From contig NZ_JAODMK010000012.1 of NCBI RefSeq assembly GCF_025465545.1, positions 1 to 54,732 of the forward strand: 54,732 bases of DNA. The letters are read 5' to 3'. Shown in pieces: positions 44,371 to 51,064 of the stretch. The DNA is from Naasia sp. Its GTDB lineage: Bacteria; Actinomycetota; Actinomycetes; Actinomycetales; Microbacteriaceae. The notes under the pieces are model-generated. The model did not search any database. It saw nothing but the letters and a program-made list of their open reading frames with translations, and was not told the DNA's origin. Every line of letters starts with the position of its first letter. The stretch's first letter is position 1. The position numbers and the translations under genes were made by a program.

Positions 44371-47300
44371 CTACGGGAGCTGGTTCGCCGTGAAGTCATC
44401 GAACCTGATGACCGCCGGCACGGTGGTGACGCCACCGCCGAGGTAGTTCATGAGCCCCACGAACCCCGCGACCTGCAGAGCCGCCGTCGTGTCCGACTTG
44501 GAGGTGAGCCAGTTCGCCGGCTCAGCGGTTCCTGCCACCCAGATCTTCGCCCGGAGGAGAGTGGGGTTGACCCCTTCCGCCTGGATCCGGATCCGGAGCT
44601 TCATATCGCTGGTGTAGGTGATGCCGCTCGCCGCAGCGGGGGAGGTCATCCCGGGCCCCTGCAGCTGGAGGCTGACTGCCCCCGCGGGAGTCACCGTGGC
44701 CCGCACCCGGTAGTCCCCCGATCCGGTCACCCGGCGGGCGATGACCGACACCTGCGCGTTGCCGCCCGCAGGCACCGCCCCGAGGGTGAAGGTCGCCTGG
44801 ACGTCGGAGCTCGAGGACGAGACTCCCTGGAGGTACGCCTCCAGGGTCCGGCCGGCCGTCGAGGTCGAGATGTTGCCCGTGCTGCCGTCGGTGGAGTACG
44901 GAGTGGAGGCGGCGTTGAATGTCCAGGGGCCGCCTCGTGTAGCGGAGCCCCAGCCGGAGCTCGTCGTGCGGTTGAAGTCGTCGGCCGCCAGCACGTCGTC
45001 GGCAGGAGGAGGCGGCACCGTGACCGTCACCGATTGCGTGGTGCTGCCGGTCGCGGCGCTGTCGTCGGTCACGGTGAGCTTCACCGTGTAGGTGCCCGAC
45101 GCGGCGTAGGTGTGATCCGTGGTGGCGCCGAGCCCAGTGCCGCCGTCACCGAATTCCCATGCGTACTTCGTGATGGTGCCGTCGGCATCAGTTGAAGCGG
45201 AACCGTCCACCGCTACCGACGCGCCGCTCACCGAGGTGGTGAACGAGGCGGCGGGCGGAAGGTTCACCACGGGAGGAGGCGTGCTGCCCTTGCCCGTCAC
45301 GTAGTGGGCATTCACGGTGGCCGCCGAGATCTCCTTGTTGTAGACGGCGACCTCGTCGATGCCGCCAGCCAGGTACTTGGCGCCGGTCCAGGTGCTGTCC
45401 CCGCCGATCCGCCAGTAGCCGGCGAGGTTCTGCCCATAGGTGACATCGGTGCGCGATGCGGCTTGCGCGCCGTCCACGTAGAGCCGCATCCCGGCGGAGC
45501 TGAGCGTGGCGACCACGTGGTGCCACTTGCCGTCGTTGAATCCGGACGCGCTCTGAACCGTGCTCTTCGCCGGGTTCAGGACGCCGAAGTAGATGCGGCC
45601 GGTTCCGTCCAGGTAGACGTGACGGTCGTAGAACGTGGAGTCGCCGGAGAGCTTCTCGCCGAAGCCGACGATCTTGCCGCCCGTCTTGCTGACCGTGGAG
45701 AACCAGGCCTCCACCGAGAAGGTGTCGGGAGCCTGGACCAACCTCTGGGCCACCGCCACCCCGGCACTCGTACCGGAGAAGGTGGCCGCCGTGTTGCTGT
45801 CGCCCGAGATCGCACCCGGCCGGTTGAGGACGACACCGGACCCTGCCACAGCATCGTTGGTGCCCGCAGTGTCGGTGAGGGCGGTGCCACTCTTCTCGTT
45901 GAGGCGCCAGAAGTGCGCGGCGCCGTCACTCAAGACTGCCTTCGCATAGTTGCTGAGCGCAGCGCCGGTGGCCACGGTGATGCTCACCGGGTCGCCGAGC
46001 GCCGTGTTTCCGAATGGATCGGTAGCTCGGAGCTGGTAGGTGTGCGTGCTTCCTGCCGCCACTGCGGTGTCCAGATAGGTCATCTGCGGGCGATCCCACC
46101 AGATGCGAGAAGCCTGCGAGACGGTGCGAAGGACGCTTCCGTCGCGGATGAGGTCATAGCTGAGGACCTGGTTGTCGCGGTCGTAGTTGGCCAGCCAGGA
46201 CACCTCCACCGTTCCCGCACCCGGCGACTTCAGGGTGGGCACGAAGGCAGCTGCCTTCAGGCGGGGGCCATCGTCGTTCGGCGCGATCGACTTGACGGCG
46301 AAGCGGACCAGTCCCTGCTGGGCGCGGCTGTTGACGCCGGGGAACTCCCCGCCGTACACCACGTACTGCGAGTTCGCCGCGACGCTCCAGGCGGCCTGGC
46401 CGGAACCGCTGACCTTGCCAGTGATGAAGTCCGGCCACCAGTTGAGCATCGAGGGAAGGGGGGTGCCCACCCAGCTCGCGTAGCCGAGGGTGTTGTTGTT
46501 GGCGGTCCTTCCGGACAGGGCCTTCGTCCAGGCCATCGCCCGCTGGACGGTCCAGGTGGGGGTCGTCTGGGGGAACCCGCCGGACGTGCCGCAGTAGTGC
46601 GGGTGGCCCGCGATGTAGACGACGCCGTTGCTCACCGCCGACGAGTAGGTGTCGCCGTGGCAGTCCTCGACCCAGATCAGGTTGCCCGACCAGTCGGAGC
46701 GGAACGTTCCCTCGAGGTTGCCGCCGGCGCCGAAGTGGTACCCGGTGCCGTACACGCTGTCGCTGTCCGAGTTGAGGCTCCAGATGGCCGCGTCGTCGCC
46801 GGCGTCGCGGACCTTGCTGTTGACAGCCCAGGGCAGCAGGGCACCCGTGACGGCGTCCACCGCGGCCAGTCCGTAGCCCGGGTTGCCGGAGCCGTTGAGG
46901 GTGGTGAAGTTTCCGCCGAGTACGACCTTGCTGCCGTCCGGCGAGATGGTGATGGCCCGAACCCGCTTGTCGGCGACGGGCGCAAAGGGAAGGACCGCAC
47001 CGGTGCTCGCGGAGATCGCGGCGCTGCGGATGCGGCCGGTGCTGCCGATCGCGGTGAAGTTGCCGCCCAGGTAGACGGTCGAGTTGGTCGCCTTCACGGT
47101 CTCGACGGTGGTGTTCGCGACGGGCCTGAAGTTGGAGACGAGGGCGCCGGTGGCGATGTTGAACGCGGCCACCCGGCTGCGGCTCAGGCCGTTCACCACG
47201 GTGAACAGTCCGCCGATGTACAGGCGGGTGCCGTCGGGCGAGGCGGCGACCGACTTCACCTCGCCGTTCACGGTCGGCGCGAAGCTGGTGATGAGTGCAC

Positions 47301-47607
47301 CCGTGGTCAGGTTGTATGCGAGCAGGTTGCTCCTGGGCGTCAGGTTGGTGCCTGCAGCGGCGCCGGCCGGGCGAGCGTTGGCGAACTTGCCACCCGCATA
47401 GACGGTGTTGCCCACGATCACCTGCGACCAGACGATGCCGTCGATCTGAACCGTGGGCAACGGGTCGCTGGACACCGTCTCCGGGGTCCCTGACGCGGGC
47501 GCGGTATCCGCCACAGCGGGCGCGCCGGAGATCGCGCCGAGCACGAGCGCCGAGATGGCGGCCGCGACAGTCAGGGAGCGGAAACGGAAAGAATTGGATT
47601 TGGCCAC
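44371..47607 (-). CDS. large secreted protein: beta-propeller, LamG, PKD, beta-sandwich
   Basis: A 1078-residue paralogue of the 1698-residue protein. The signal peptide ends at about PAVA/DTAP (34). Residues about 45-450 are the same delta-60-like propeller (VYAGGKFANA, YIGGLFT, LGGNFTAIG, LGGNFTTLN) with the conserved DCHGDTYS...GHPHYCGTSGG segment; then a fibronectin-like domain (455-555), one LamG domain (about 560-785), one PKD domain (about 795-875, WEFGDGG) and one beta-sandwich domain (about 880-1078). It is thus a short form lacking one LamG, two PKD and one sandwich domain. No sorting signal is seen. GTG 47607 lies in the same 18-base sequence as the start of its paralogue. Confidence 0.85.
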   Translation of the reverse strand: MAKSNSFRFRSLTVAAAISALVLGAISGAPAVADTAPASGTPETVSSDPLPTVQIDGIVWSQVIVGNTVYAGGKFANARPAGAAAGTNLTPRSNLLAYNLTTGALITSFAPTVNGEVKSVAASPDGTRLYIGGLFTVVNGLSRSRVAAFNIATGALVSNFRPVANTTVETVKATNSTVYLGGNFTAIGSTGRIRSAAISASTGAVLPFAPVADKRVRAITISPDGSKVVLGGNFTTLNGSGNPGYGLAAVDAVTGALLPWAVNSKVRDAGDDAAIWSLNSDSDSVYGTGYHFGAGGNLEGTFRSDWSGNLIWVEDCHGDTYSSAVSNGVVYIAGHPHYCGTSGGFPQTTPTWTVQRAMAWTKALSGRTANNNTLGYASWVGTPLPSMLNWWPDFITGKVSGSGQAAWSVAANSQYVVYGGEFPGVNSRAQQGLVRFAVKSIAPNDDGPRLKAAAFVPTLKSPGAGTVEVSWLANYDRDNQVLSYDLIRDGSVLRTVSQASRIWWDRPQMTYLDTAVAAGSTHTYQLRATDPFGNTALGDPVSITVATGAALSNYAKAVLSDGAAHFWRLNEKSGTALTDTAGTNDAVAGSGVVLNRPGAISGDSNTAATFSGTSAGVAVAQRLVQAPDTFSVEAWFSTVSKTGGKIVGFGEKLSGDSTFYDRHVYLDGTGRIYFGVLNPAKSTVQSASGFNDGKWHHVVATLSSAGMRLYVDGAQAASRTDVTYGQNLAGYWRIGGDSTWTGAKYLAGGIDEVAVYNKEISAATVNAHYVTGKGSTPPPVVNLPPAASFTTSVSGASVAVDGSASTDADGTITKYAWEFGDGGTGLGATTDHTYAASGTYTVKLTVTDDSAATGSTTQSVTVTVPPPPADDVLAADDFNRTTSSGWGSATRGGPWTFNAASTPYSTDGSTGNISTSTAGRTLEAYLQGVSSSSSDVQATFTLGAVPAGGNAQVSVIARRVTGSGDYRVRATVTPAGAVSLQLQGPGMTSPAAASGITYTSDMKLRIRIQAEGVNPTLLRAKIWVAGTAEPANWLTSKSDTTAALQVAGFVGLMNYLGGGVTTVPAVIRFDDFTANQLP

Positions 47608-47701
47608 GGGTAAGCCTTTTCGGGTAAGAACGGCGGATCGGGTAAGCCGGTTGGCGGCGACTGTAGGGGAAGGCCGAGGGGTTTCGCTAGGAAAATGGGG
47701 G
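47602..47701 (-). promoter_or_regulatory. promoter and triple CTTACCCG leader of the 1078-residue protein gene
   Basis: Minus strand. A C-tract CCCCC at 47701-47697 starts 36 bases before the -10 box TACAGT (47665-47660); the G half of the repeat is missing. The leader has CTTACCCG at 47646-47639, 47628-47621 and 47614-47607. The last lies in GGCTTACCCGTGGCC (47616-47602), which contains the GTG start codon. Confidence 0.6.
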
Positions 47702-47746
47702 TGATAGGGCGGAATTGGGGCGCGCTCCGCCCATGCAGAGGGTGAT

Positions 47747-48805
47747 CTAGCCCTGTCGGGCTGGAGAAGCGGTCCTCCTTCGCAGCAGTCGCTCCCGGAC
47801 TTTGCGAGGCAGCGAGAGCACTTTCAGGGGGAGTTCCCGGACTCGCTGGGCCCTGCTGCTGCGCGCCACCTGACGGCCGTAGCGGCGGAGGAACACAGCT
47901 GCGTCGTCGGCTGAGTCGAACAATCCGCGGTCGGACCAGAAGTCGGCGAGCTGCCCCCTGGCGGCTGCGTCCAACAGGGGAAAGGCGCGCCGGTGCACGG
48001 TGAAGAACGGGGAGCGTCCGCTTGCCGCGGCGTCGACAGCCGCCCTGACGCCGGCCGTGTGAGCGCCGCGCGGCCACACCGTGGGATTCGGGTCCTCGTG
48101 CAGCTCGTACACGGTGCCGATGGGCGTGCCGGAAGACAGGATCCAGCCGGTGTAGAGGAAGAACTCGGTGAGGTCTGCACGGACGAACTCGCGCGCGAAG
48201 CTCCGCCCGGCACGGCGTTCGATGTCGCTCATCATCGCCCGGACGAGGGCGGTGTCGAAGGGGAACGGCGTCACCGTTGCGGGGAAGTGCTCGACGTGCG
48301 CAGCGGGGTCGAGCCCGAGGTAGTCGAGGACGCGCTCCAGGTCCCGCCGAAGCGGGTGGCTGGCGAAGCTGTAGGCGCGAAGCCGCGGTCGACCGTCGGA
48401 GGCGAAGAAGTAGGACGCCTCTGCAGGAGCGACCAGGTGGTTCTTCGCGTCGAGCACGACATACCTGTCGCTTCGAACCAGTTCGGCGACCGCGAGTTTG
48501 AGAACCTGCTGGCTGCGCCAGCCGGTCGCGGCAGGAACGGTGCTGATCTCGGTTGGCCGGAGGATGCGCACCCGGGGCGCGAGAGCCCCGTAGCTGGAGA
48601 GGAGCTTCTCCCGCACGCTCGCCGGCATCGCGCGCGCCGAGTTGTCGATGACGAGGAGCTCTGCCACGAGGTGCTCGGGCAGGAATCTGCTCATCGACCG
48701 AGCCTGCAGCAGCAGCAGGGGATACTCGGCTTCGTACACCAGGCTGACGAAGGTGGGAGGGCCTGTCCTCACGTCCGCCCTTCCCGTCTGACTTGTGCTG
48801 TCCAT
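47747..48805 (-). CDS. DUF6492-like putative glycosyltransferase-fold protein
   Basis: A 352-residue protein without signal peptide. The N-terminal TFVSLVYEAEYPLLLLQARSMSRFLPEHLVAELLVIDNS and the segment RYVVLDAKNHLVAP (a DxKN in the place of a DxD) resemble DUF6492 proteins, which look like GT-A glycosyltransferases; that assignment is from memory of the family. Further features are FPATVTPFPFDTALV and RADLTEFFLYTGWIL. It starts two bases after the stop of the DUF1972 glycosyltransferase gene, so the two are translated together. It is probably a glycosyltransferase, but no activity is proved for the family. Confidence 0.65.
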   Translation of the reverse strand: MDSTSQTGRADVRTGPPTFVSLVYEAEYPLLLLQARSMSRFLPEHLVAELLVIDNSARAMPASVREKLLSSYGALAPRVRILRPTEISTVPAATGWRSQQVLKLAVAELVRSDRYVVLDAKNHLVAPAEASYFFASDGRPRLRAYSFASHPLRRDLERVLDYLGLDPAAHVEHFPATVTPFPFDTALVRAMMSDIERRAGRSFAREFVRADLTEFFLYTGWILSSGTPIGTVYELHEDPNPTVWPRGAHTAGVRAAVDAAASGRSPFFTVHRRAFPLLDAAARGQLADFWSDRGLFDSADDAAVFLRRYGRQVARSSRAQRVRELPLKVLSLPRKVRERLLRRRTASPARQG

Positions 48806-48807
48806 TC

Positions 48808-50187
48808 TCACCGGCCGTCGCGAGCGCCGGCCGGCACCGCCTGCGGCAGGATCTCCTGCGCGGTGGACTCCCAGCCCCGCTTGCGCCGGCGGCCGTTGGA
48901 CATGCCATGGATGCTCTCTCCCTCGGCGAGACGCATGGCGAGCTCCTCGTAGCCGAGTGCGACCTTGTCCCAGTCGTACATCTCCTCGGCGCGCTGCTGC
49001 AGAGCGGCCCCCACGGCGATGTGCTTCCACTCGGCGGATTCGATGCGCTCGAGAGTCGGAATCAGCGAGGCCGCGTCCGAGAAGTACAGACCATCCGACC
49101 CGGTCACCTCCCGGTTGAAGACGACGTCGTACGCCACAACGGCGGTGCCGGCACCCATGGCACGCAGCAGCGACGGGTTGGTGCCGCCCACCGAGTGACC
49201 GTGCAGGTAGGTGCGGGCGTGGGCGTAGAGCTGGTTGAGCTCATCCTGATCCCAGACGCCGCCGATCATCTTGATCCGCGGGTCGGCCTCGGCCATCCGG
49301 GCGATGCGGTCGGTGTACTCGGCCGAATAGGGAGCGGAACCGACGACGACCAGCGGGTACCGGGCACGCGAGGCGGAGTAGCCCTGGATGATGACATCCA
49401 CGTGGTTCTCCGGCTCGAAGCGAGCGACCACGAGATGGAACTTGCCCGGGGTGAGGCCGTGCTTGGCGAGCTTGTCGGTGGCGACGTCGGTGAGCTGCGA
49501 CGATCCGTAGGTGAGCAGCTCGGTGGGGATTCCGAACTCCGTCTCGTAGTACTCGGCGATGCCCCGCGCGTCGCTGATCAGCGCGTCGGCGGTCTGCACG
49601 GAGAACTCCTCCGCCATCCGGTAGTACCGGCGGCCCCACTTGCCCCACTTGCCGCGCTTCCACTCGAGCCCGTCCACGTGCACCGCGACGGGGACGCCCT
49701 TCGCCTTGATGATCGGCACGAACGGGGCGTTGGCCGCGTTGAAGACGAAGGCCATGTCCTGACGGCGGTGGAAGAGCATGTGCAGCGCTGACAGGGCGGA
49801 GTGGCTGAGCGTCTCCAGAGTCTTCTTCTTGAGCGCAGGAAGGTGCACGAGCTTCATGCCGAGATGCTCGGCCGGCCGGTTCGTGTCGGCAGTGCGACAG
49901 TAGACGGTGATCTCGTGGCCGCGAGCAGCGAGGCGCTGCCCGATCTCTTCCACCGCGGTCTCGAACCCGCCGTAGGCGGCGGGAACTCCGCGGGTGCCCA
50001 CCATCGCGATGCGCAGGCGCTTGAGAGGCTCCGCCTGGGCGGCAGGCTGCGGCTCGTTGAACGCGGCGGCGTCGCGCAGCAGTTCCTCGAACGGGTCCAC
50101 GGCGCGCAGACGGGCGAGGTTGCGGTCAGCGCGCAGGCGGCGGTCGTGCCGGCTGGGCTCGATCGAGTCGTCGCGGAGCTCGCTCAT
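48808..50187 (-). CDS. DUF1972/GT4 glycosyltransferase, probable rhamnosyltransferase-like
   Basis: A 459-residue GT-B enzyme. The first 56 residues are a charged extension. The family signature MVGTRGVPAAYGGFETAVEEIG (about 62-83) is the DUF1972 mark found in rhamnosyl- and related transferases. Then come VHVDGLEWKRGKWGKWGRRYY, a motif for the lipid-linked acceptor side, VVARFEPENHVDVII, and the donor site HGHSVGGTNPSLLRAMGAGTAVVAYD. The last 40 residues are Arg-rich. Rhamnose supply from rmlABCD makes a rhamnosyl donor plausible. Its leader carries one CTTACCCG. Confidence 0.85.
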   Translation of the reverse strand: MSELRDDSIEPSRHDRRLRADRNLARLRAVDPFEELLRDAAAFNEPQPAAQAEPLKRLRIAMVGTRGVPAAYGGFETAVEEIGQRLAARGHEITVYCRTADTNRPAEHLGMKLVHLPALKKKTLETLSHSALSALHMLFHRRQDMAFVFNAANAPFVPIIKAKGVPVAVHVDGLEWKRGKWGKWGRRYYRMAEEFSVQTADALISDARGIAEYYETEFGIPTELLTYGSSQLTDVATDKLAKHGLTPGKFHLVVARFEPENHVDVIIQGYSASRARYPLVVVGSAPYSAEYTDRIARMAEADPRIKMIGGVWDQDELNQLYAHARTYLHGHSVGGTNPSLLRAMGAGTAVVAYDVVFNREVTGSDGLYFSDAASLIPTLERIESAEWKHIAVGAALQQRAEEMYDWDKVALGYEELAMRLAEGESIHGMSNGRRRKRGWESTAQEILPQAVPAGARDGR

Positions 50188-50336
50188 CGGGTTCCCGCCT
50201 GGGGGGCGGTGCTGACGGAGAGGGTGCGGGGTGCGTTCCGGCGGGGCGACCGGGACGCCAGAGGCGTCTTCACTGTGGGTTCCTGTTTCGGGGGTACAGG
50301 TGTTCGGGTAAGCCGGAGCGGGGGACTCCGGTGTGT

Positions 50337-50367
50337 GGCGCCCGGTCCTGGGTGGGGACCGGGCGCC
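50337..50367 (-). terminator. terminator hairpin of the TagD-like gene
   Basis: A perfect 12-bp GC-rich stem GGCGCCCGGTCC/GGACCGGGCGCC with a 7-base loop lies 64 bases beyond the stop of the cytidylyltransferase gene at 50431. If it stops transcription, the glycosyltransferase gene at 50187 needs its own promoter. Confidence 0.65.
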
Positions 50368-50385
50368 TGCACTTGTCAGGTGCTG

Positions 50386-50412
50386 TGTGTCAGGTGTGTC
50401 AGGTGTGTCAGG
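50386..50412. repeat. 9-bp tandem repeat, three copies
   Basis: TGTGTCAGG occurs three times in succession, with a partial copy (TTGTCAGG) at 50373-50380 just before. It lies between the TagD-like gene stop and its terminator hairpin and could vary in copy number by slippage. Confidence 0.8.
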
Positions 50413-50430
50413 TGTTGCGGGGAGGGCGGC

Positions 50431-50880
50431 TCAGGCGTTGGAGACCTGGCGAGCTGCGGCGGTGTTGGTGATCGCATCGAGCGCTCGTCGCAGCTGGGTG
50501 CTGGAGGTCGACATCGTGTACGGGAAGTACACGACCTCGACTCCTACTGCGGCGAACTCGCGTTCGAGGCGGACGCCCATCTCGGTGCCGCGCCAGTCGT
50601 CGCCTTTGAAGAAGACGTTGAACTGGACTTCGCGCCATGTGTCGAGCTTGTCCGGGACGACTTCGGCGCGCGCCTCATCGACGAAGCGGATGTTGCGCAC
50701 GATCTCGAGACGCTCGGAGAGGGGGATGACGGGCGTGATGCCCTTCGTCTCACGGAGCATCTCGTCGCTCACGACGCCGGCGATCAGGTAATCGCACTGG
50801 CTTTTGGCGTGCTTGAGGATGTTGAGGTGGCCGACATGGAACAGGTCGAACGCACCGGCGGCATAACCGATTCGGGTCAT
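50431..50880 (-). CDS. TagD-like cytidylyltransferase (glycerol-3-phosphate type)
   Basis: A 149-residue nucleotidyltransferase of the cytidylyltransferase superfamily. It has GYAAGAFDLFHVGHLNIL with the HxGH motif, and the C-terminal MSTSSTQLRRAL matching the second nucleotide-binding motif (STTxIR). It probably makes CDP-glycerol from CTP and glycerol-3-phosphate, as TagD does; other alcohols such as ethanolamine are possible. With the CDP-ribitol enzyme this gives a second CDP-alcohol in the island. ATG 50880 has only a weak ribosome-binding site; a GGAGG further upstream at 50929-50925 instead faces a three-codon frame (see findings). It carries the shared promoter and three leader motifs. 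Confidence 0.85.
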   Translation of the reverse strand: MTRIGYAAGAFDLFHVGHLNILKHAKSQCDYLIAGVVSDEMLRETKGITPVIPLSERLEIVRNIRFVDEARAEVVPDKLDTWREVQFNVFFKGDDWRGTEMGVRLEREFAAVGVEVVYFPYTMSTSSTQLRRALDAITNTAAARQVSNA

Positions 50881-50901
50881 CGGGAAAGACCACAGCTTTC
50901 A

Positions 50902-51060
50902 CTATGGCTGCATTGACGCCCAGACCTCCGTTCGGGTAAACGAGGGTGCTCGGGTAAGCGGGCGTTCGGTTCGCTCGGGGTGCAGCGGGTAAGTCAGCAA
51001 CGAACCGTGTCCTCAAGATAGCGGACACGATTTCGGAAGTCTGCGACCCAATCGGGGGGT
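50902..51060 (-). promoter_or_regulatory. promoter and triple TTACCCG leader of the TagD-like gene
   Basis: Minus strand. ACCCCCCGATTGGGT at 51060-51046 is the C/G-tract repeat, 39 bases before the -10 box TATCTT (51020-51015). CTTACCCG follows at 50993-50986 and 50958-50951, and TTTACCCG at 50940-50933. The last forms a hairpin in which GAGG of the ribosome-binding-like GGAGG (50929-50925) is paired. ATGCAGCCATAG at 50913-50902 is a three-codon reading frame behind it. Confidence 0.55.
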
Positions 51061-51064
51061 GGAG

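Larger units (their letters stand above)
50188..50430. other. 243-base gap with CTTACCCG leader, terminator and 9-bp tandem repeat
   Basis: Leftward order: first the tandem repeat TGTGTCAGG x3 at 50386-50412, then a strong hairpin at 50337-50367, then CTTACCCG at 50312-50305 followed by CCTGT-ACCCCCGAA-ACAGG, a small hairpin whose loop repeats the ACCCCCGA theme. No TAnnnT box is clear between the hairpin and the glycosyltransferase start. Confidence 0.5.

Noticed and set aside
45304-47493. A 729-residue plus-strand open frame opposite the 1078-residue protein.
   Set aside because: Same reason: an antisense shadow of high-GC coding sequence, with a composition of Arg, Gly, Val and Asp and no family marks.
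50386-50412. Possible CRISPR array.
   Set aside because: The repeat unit is only 9 bases with no spacers and no cas genes nearby.
50750-51028. A 92-residue leftward frame across the TagD-like leader in which the TTACCCG motifs would be coding.
   Set aside because: It overlaps the cytidylyltransferase start in another frame and shows no protein motif; the motifs recur in other leaders in different frames.
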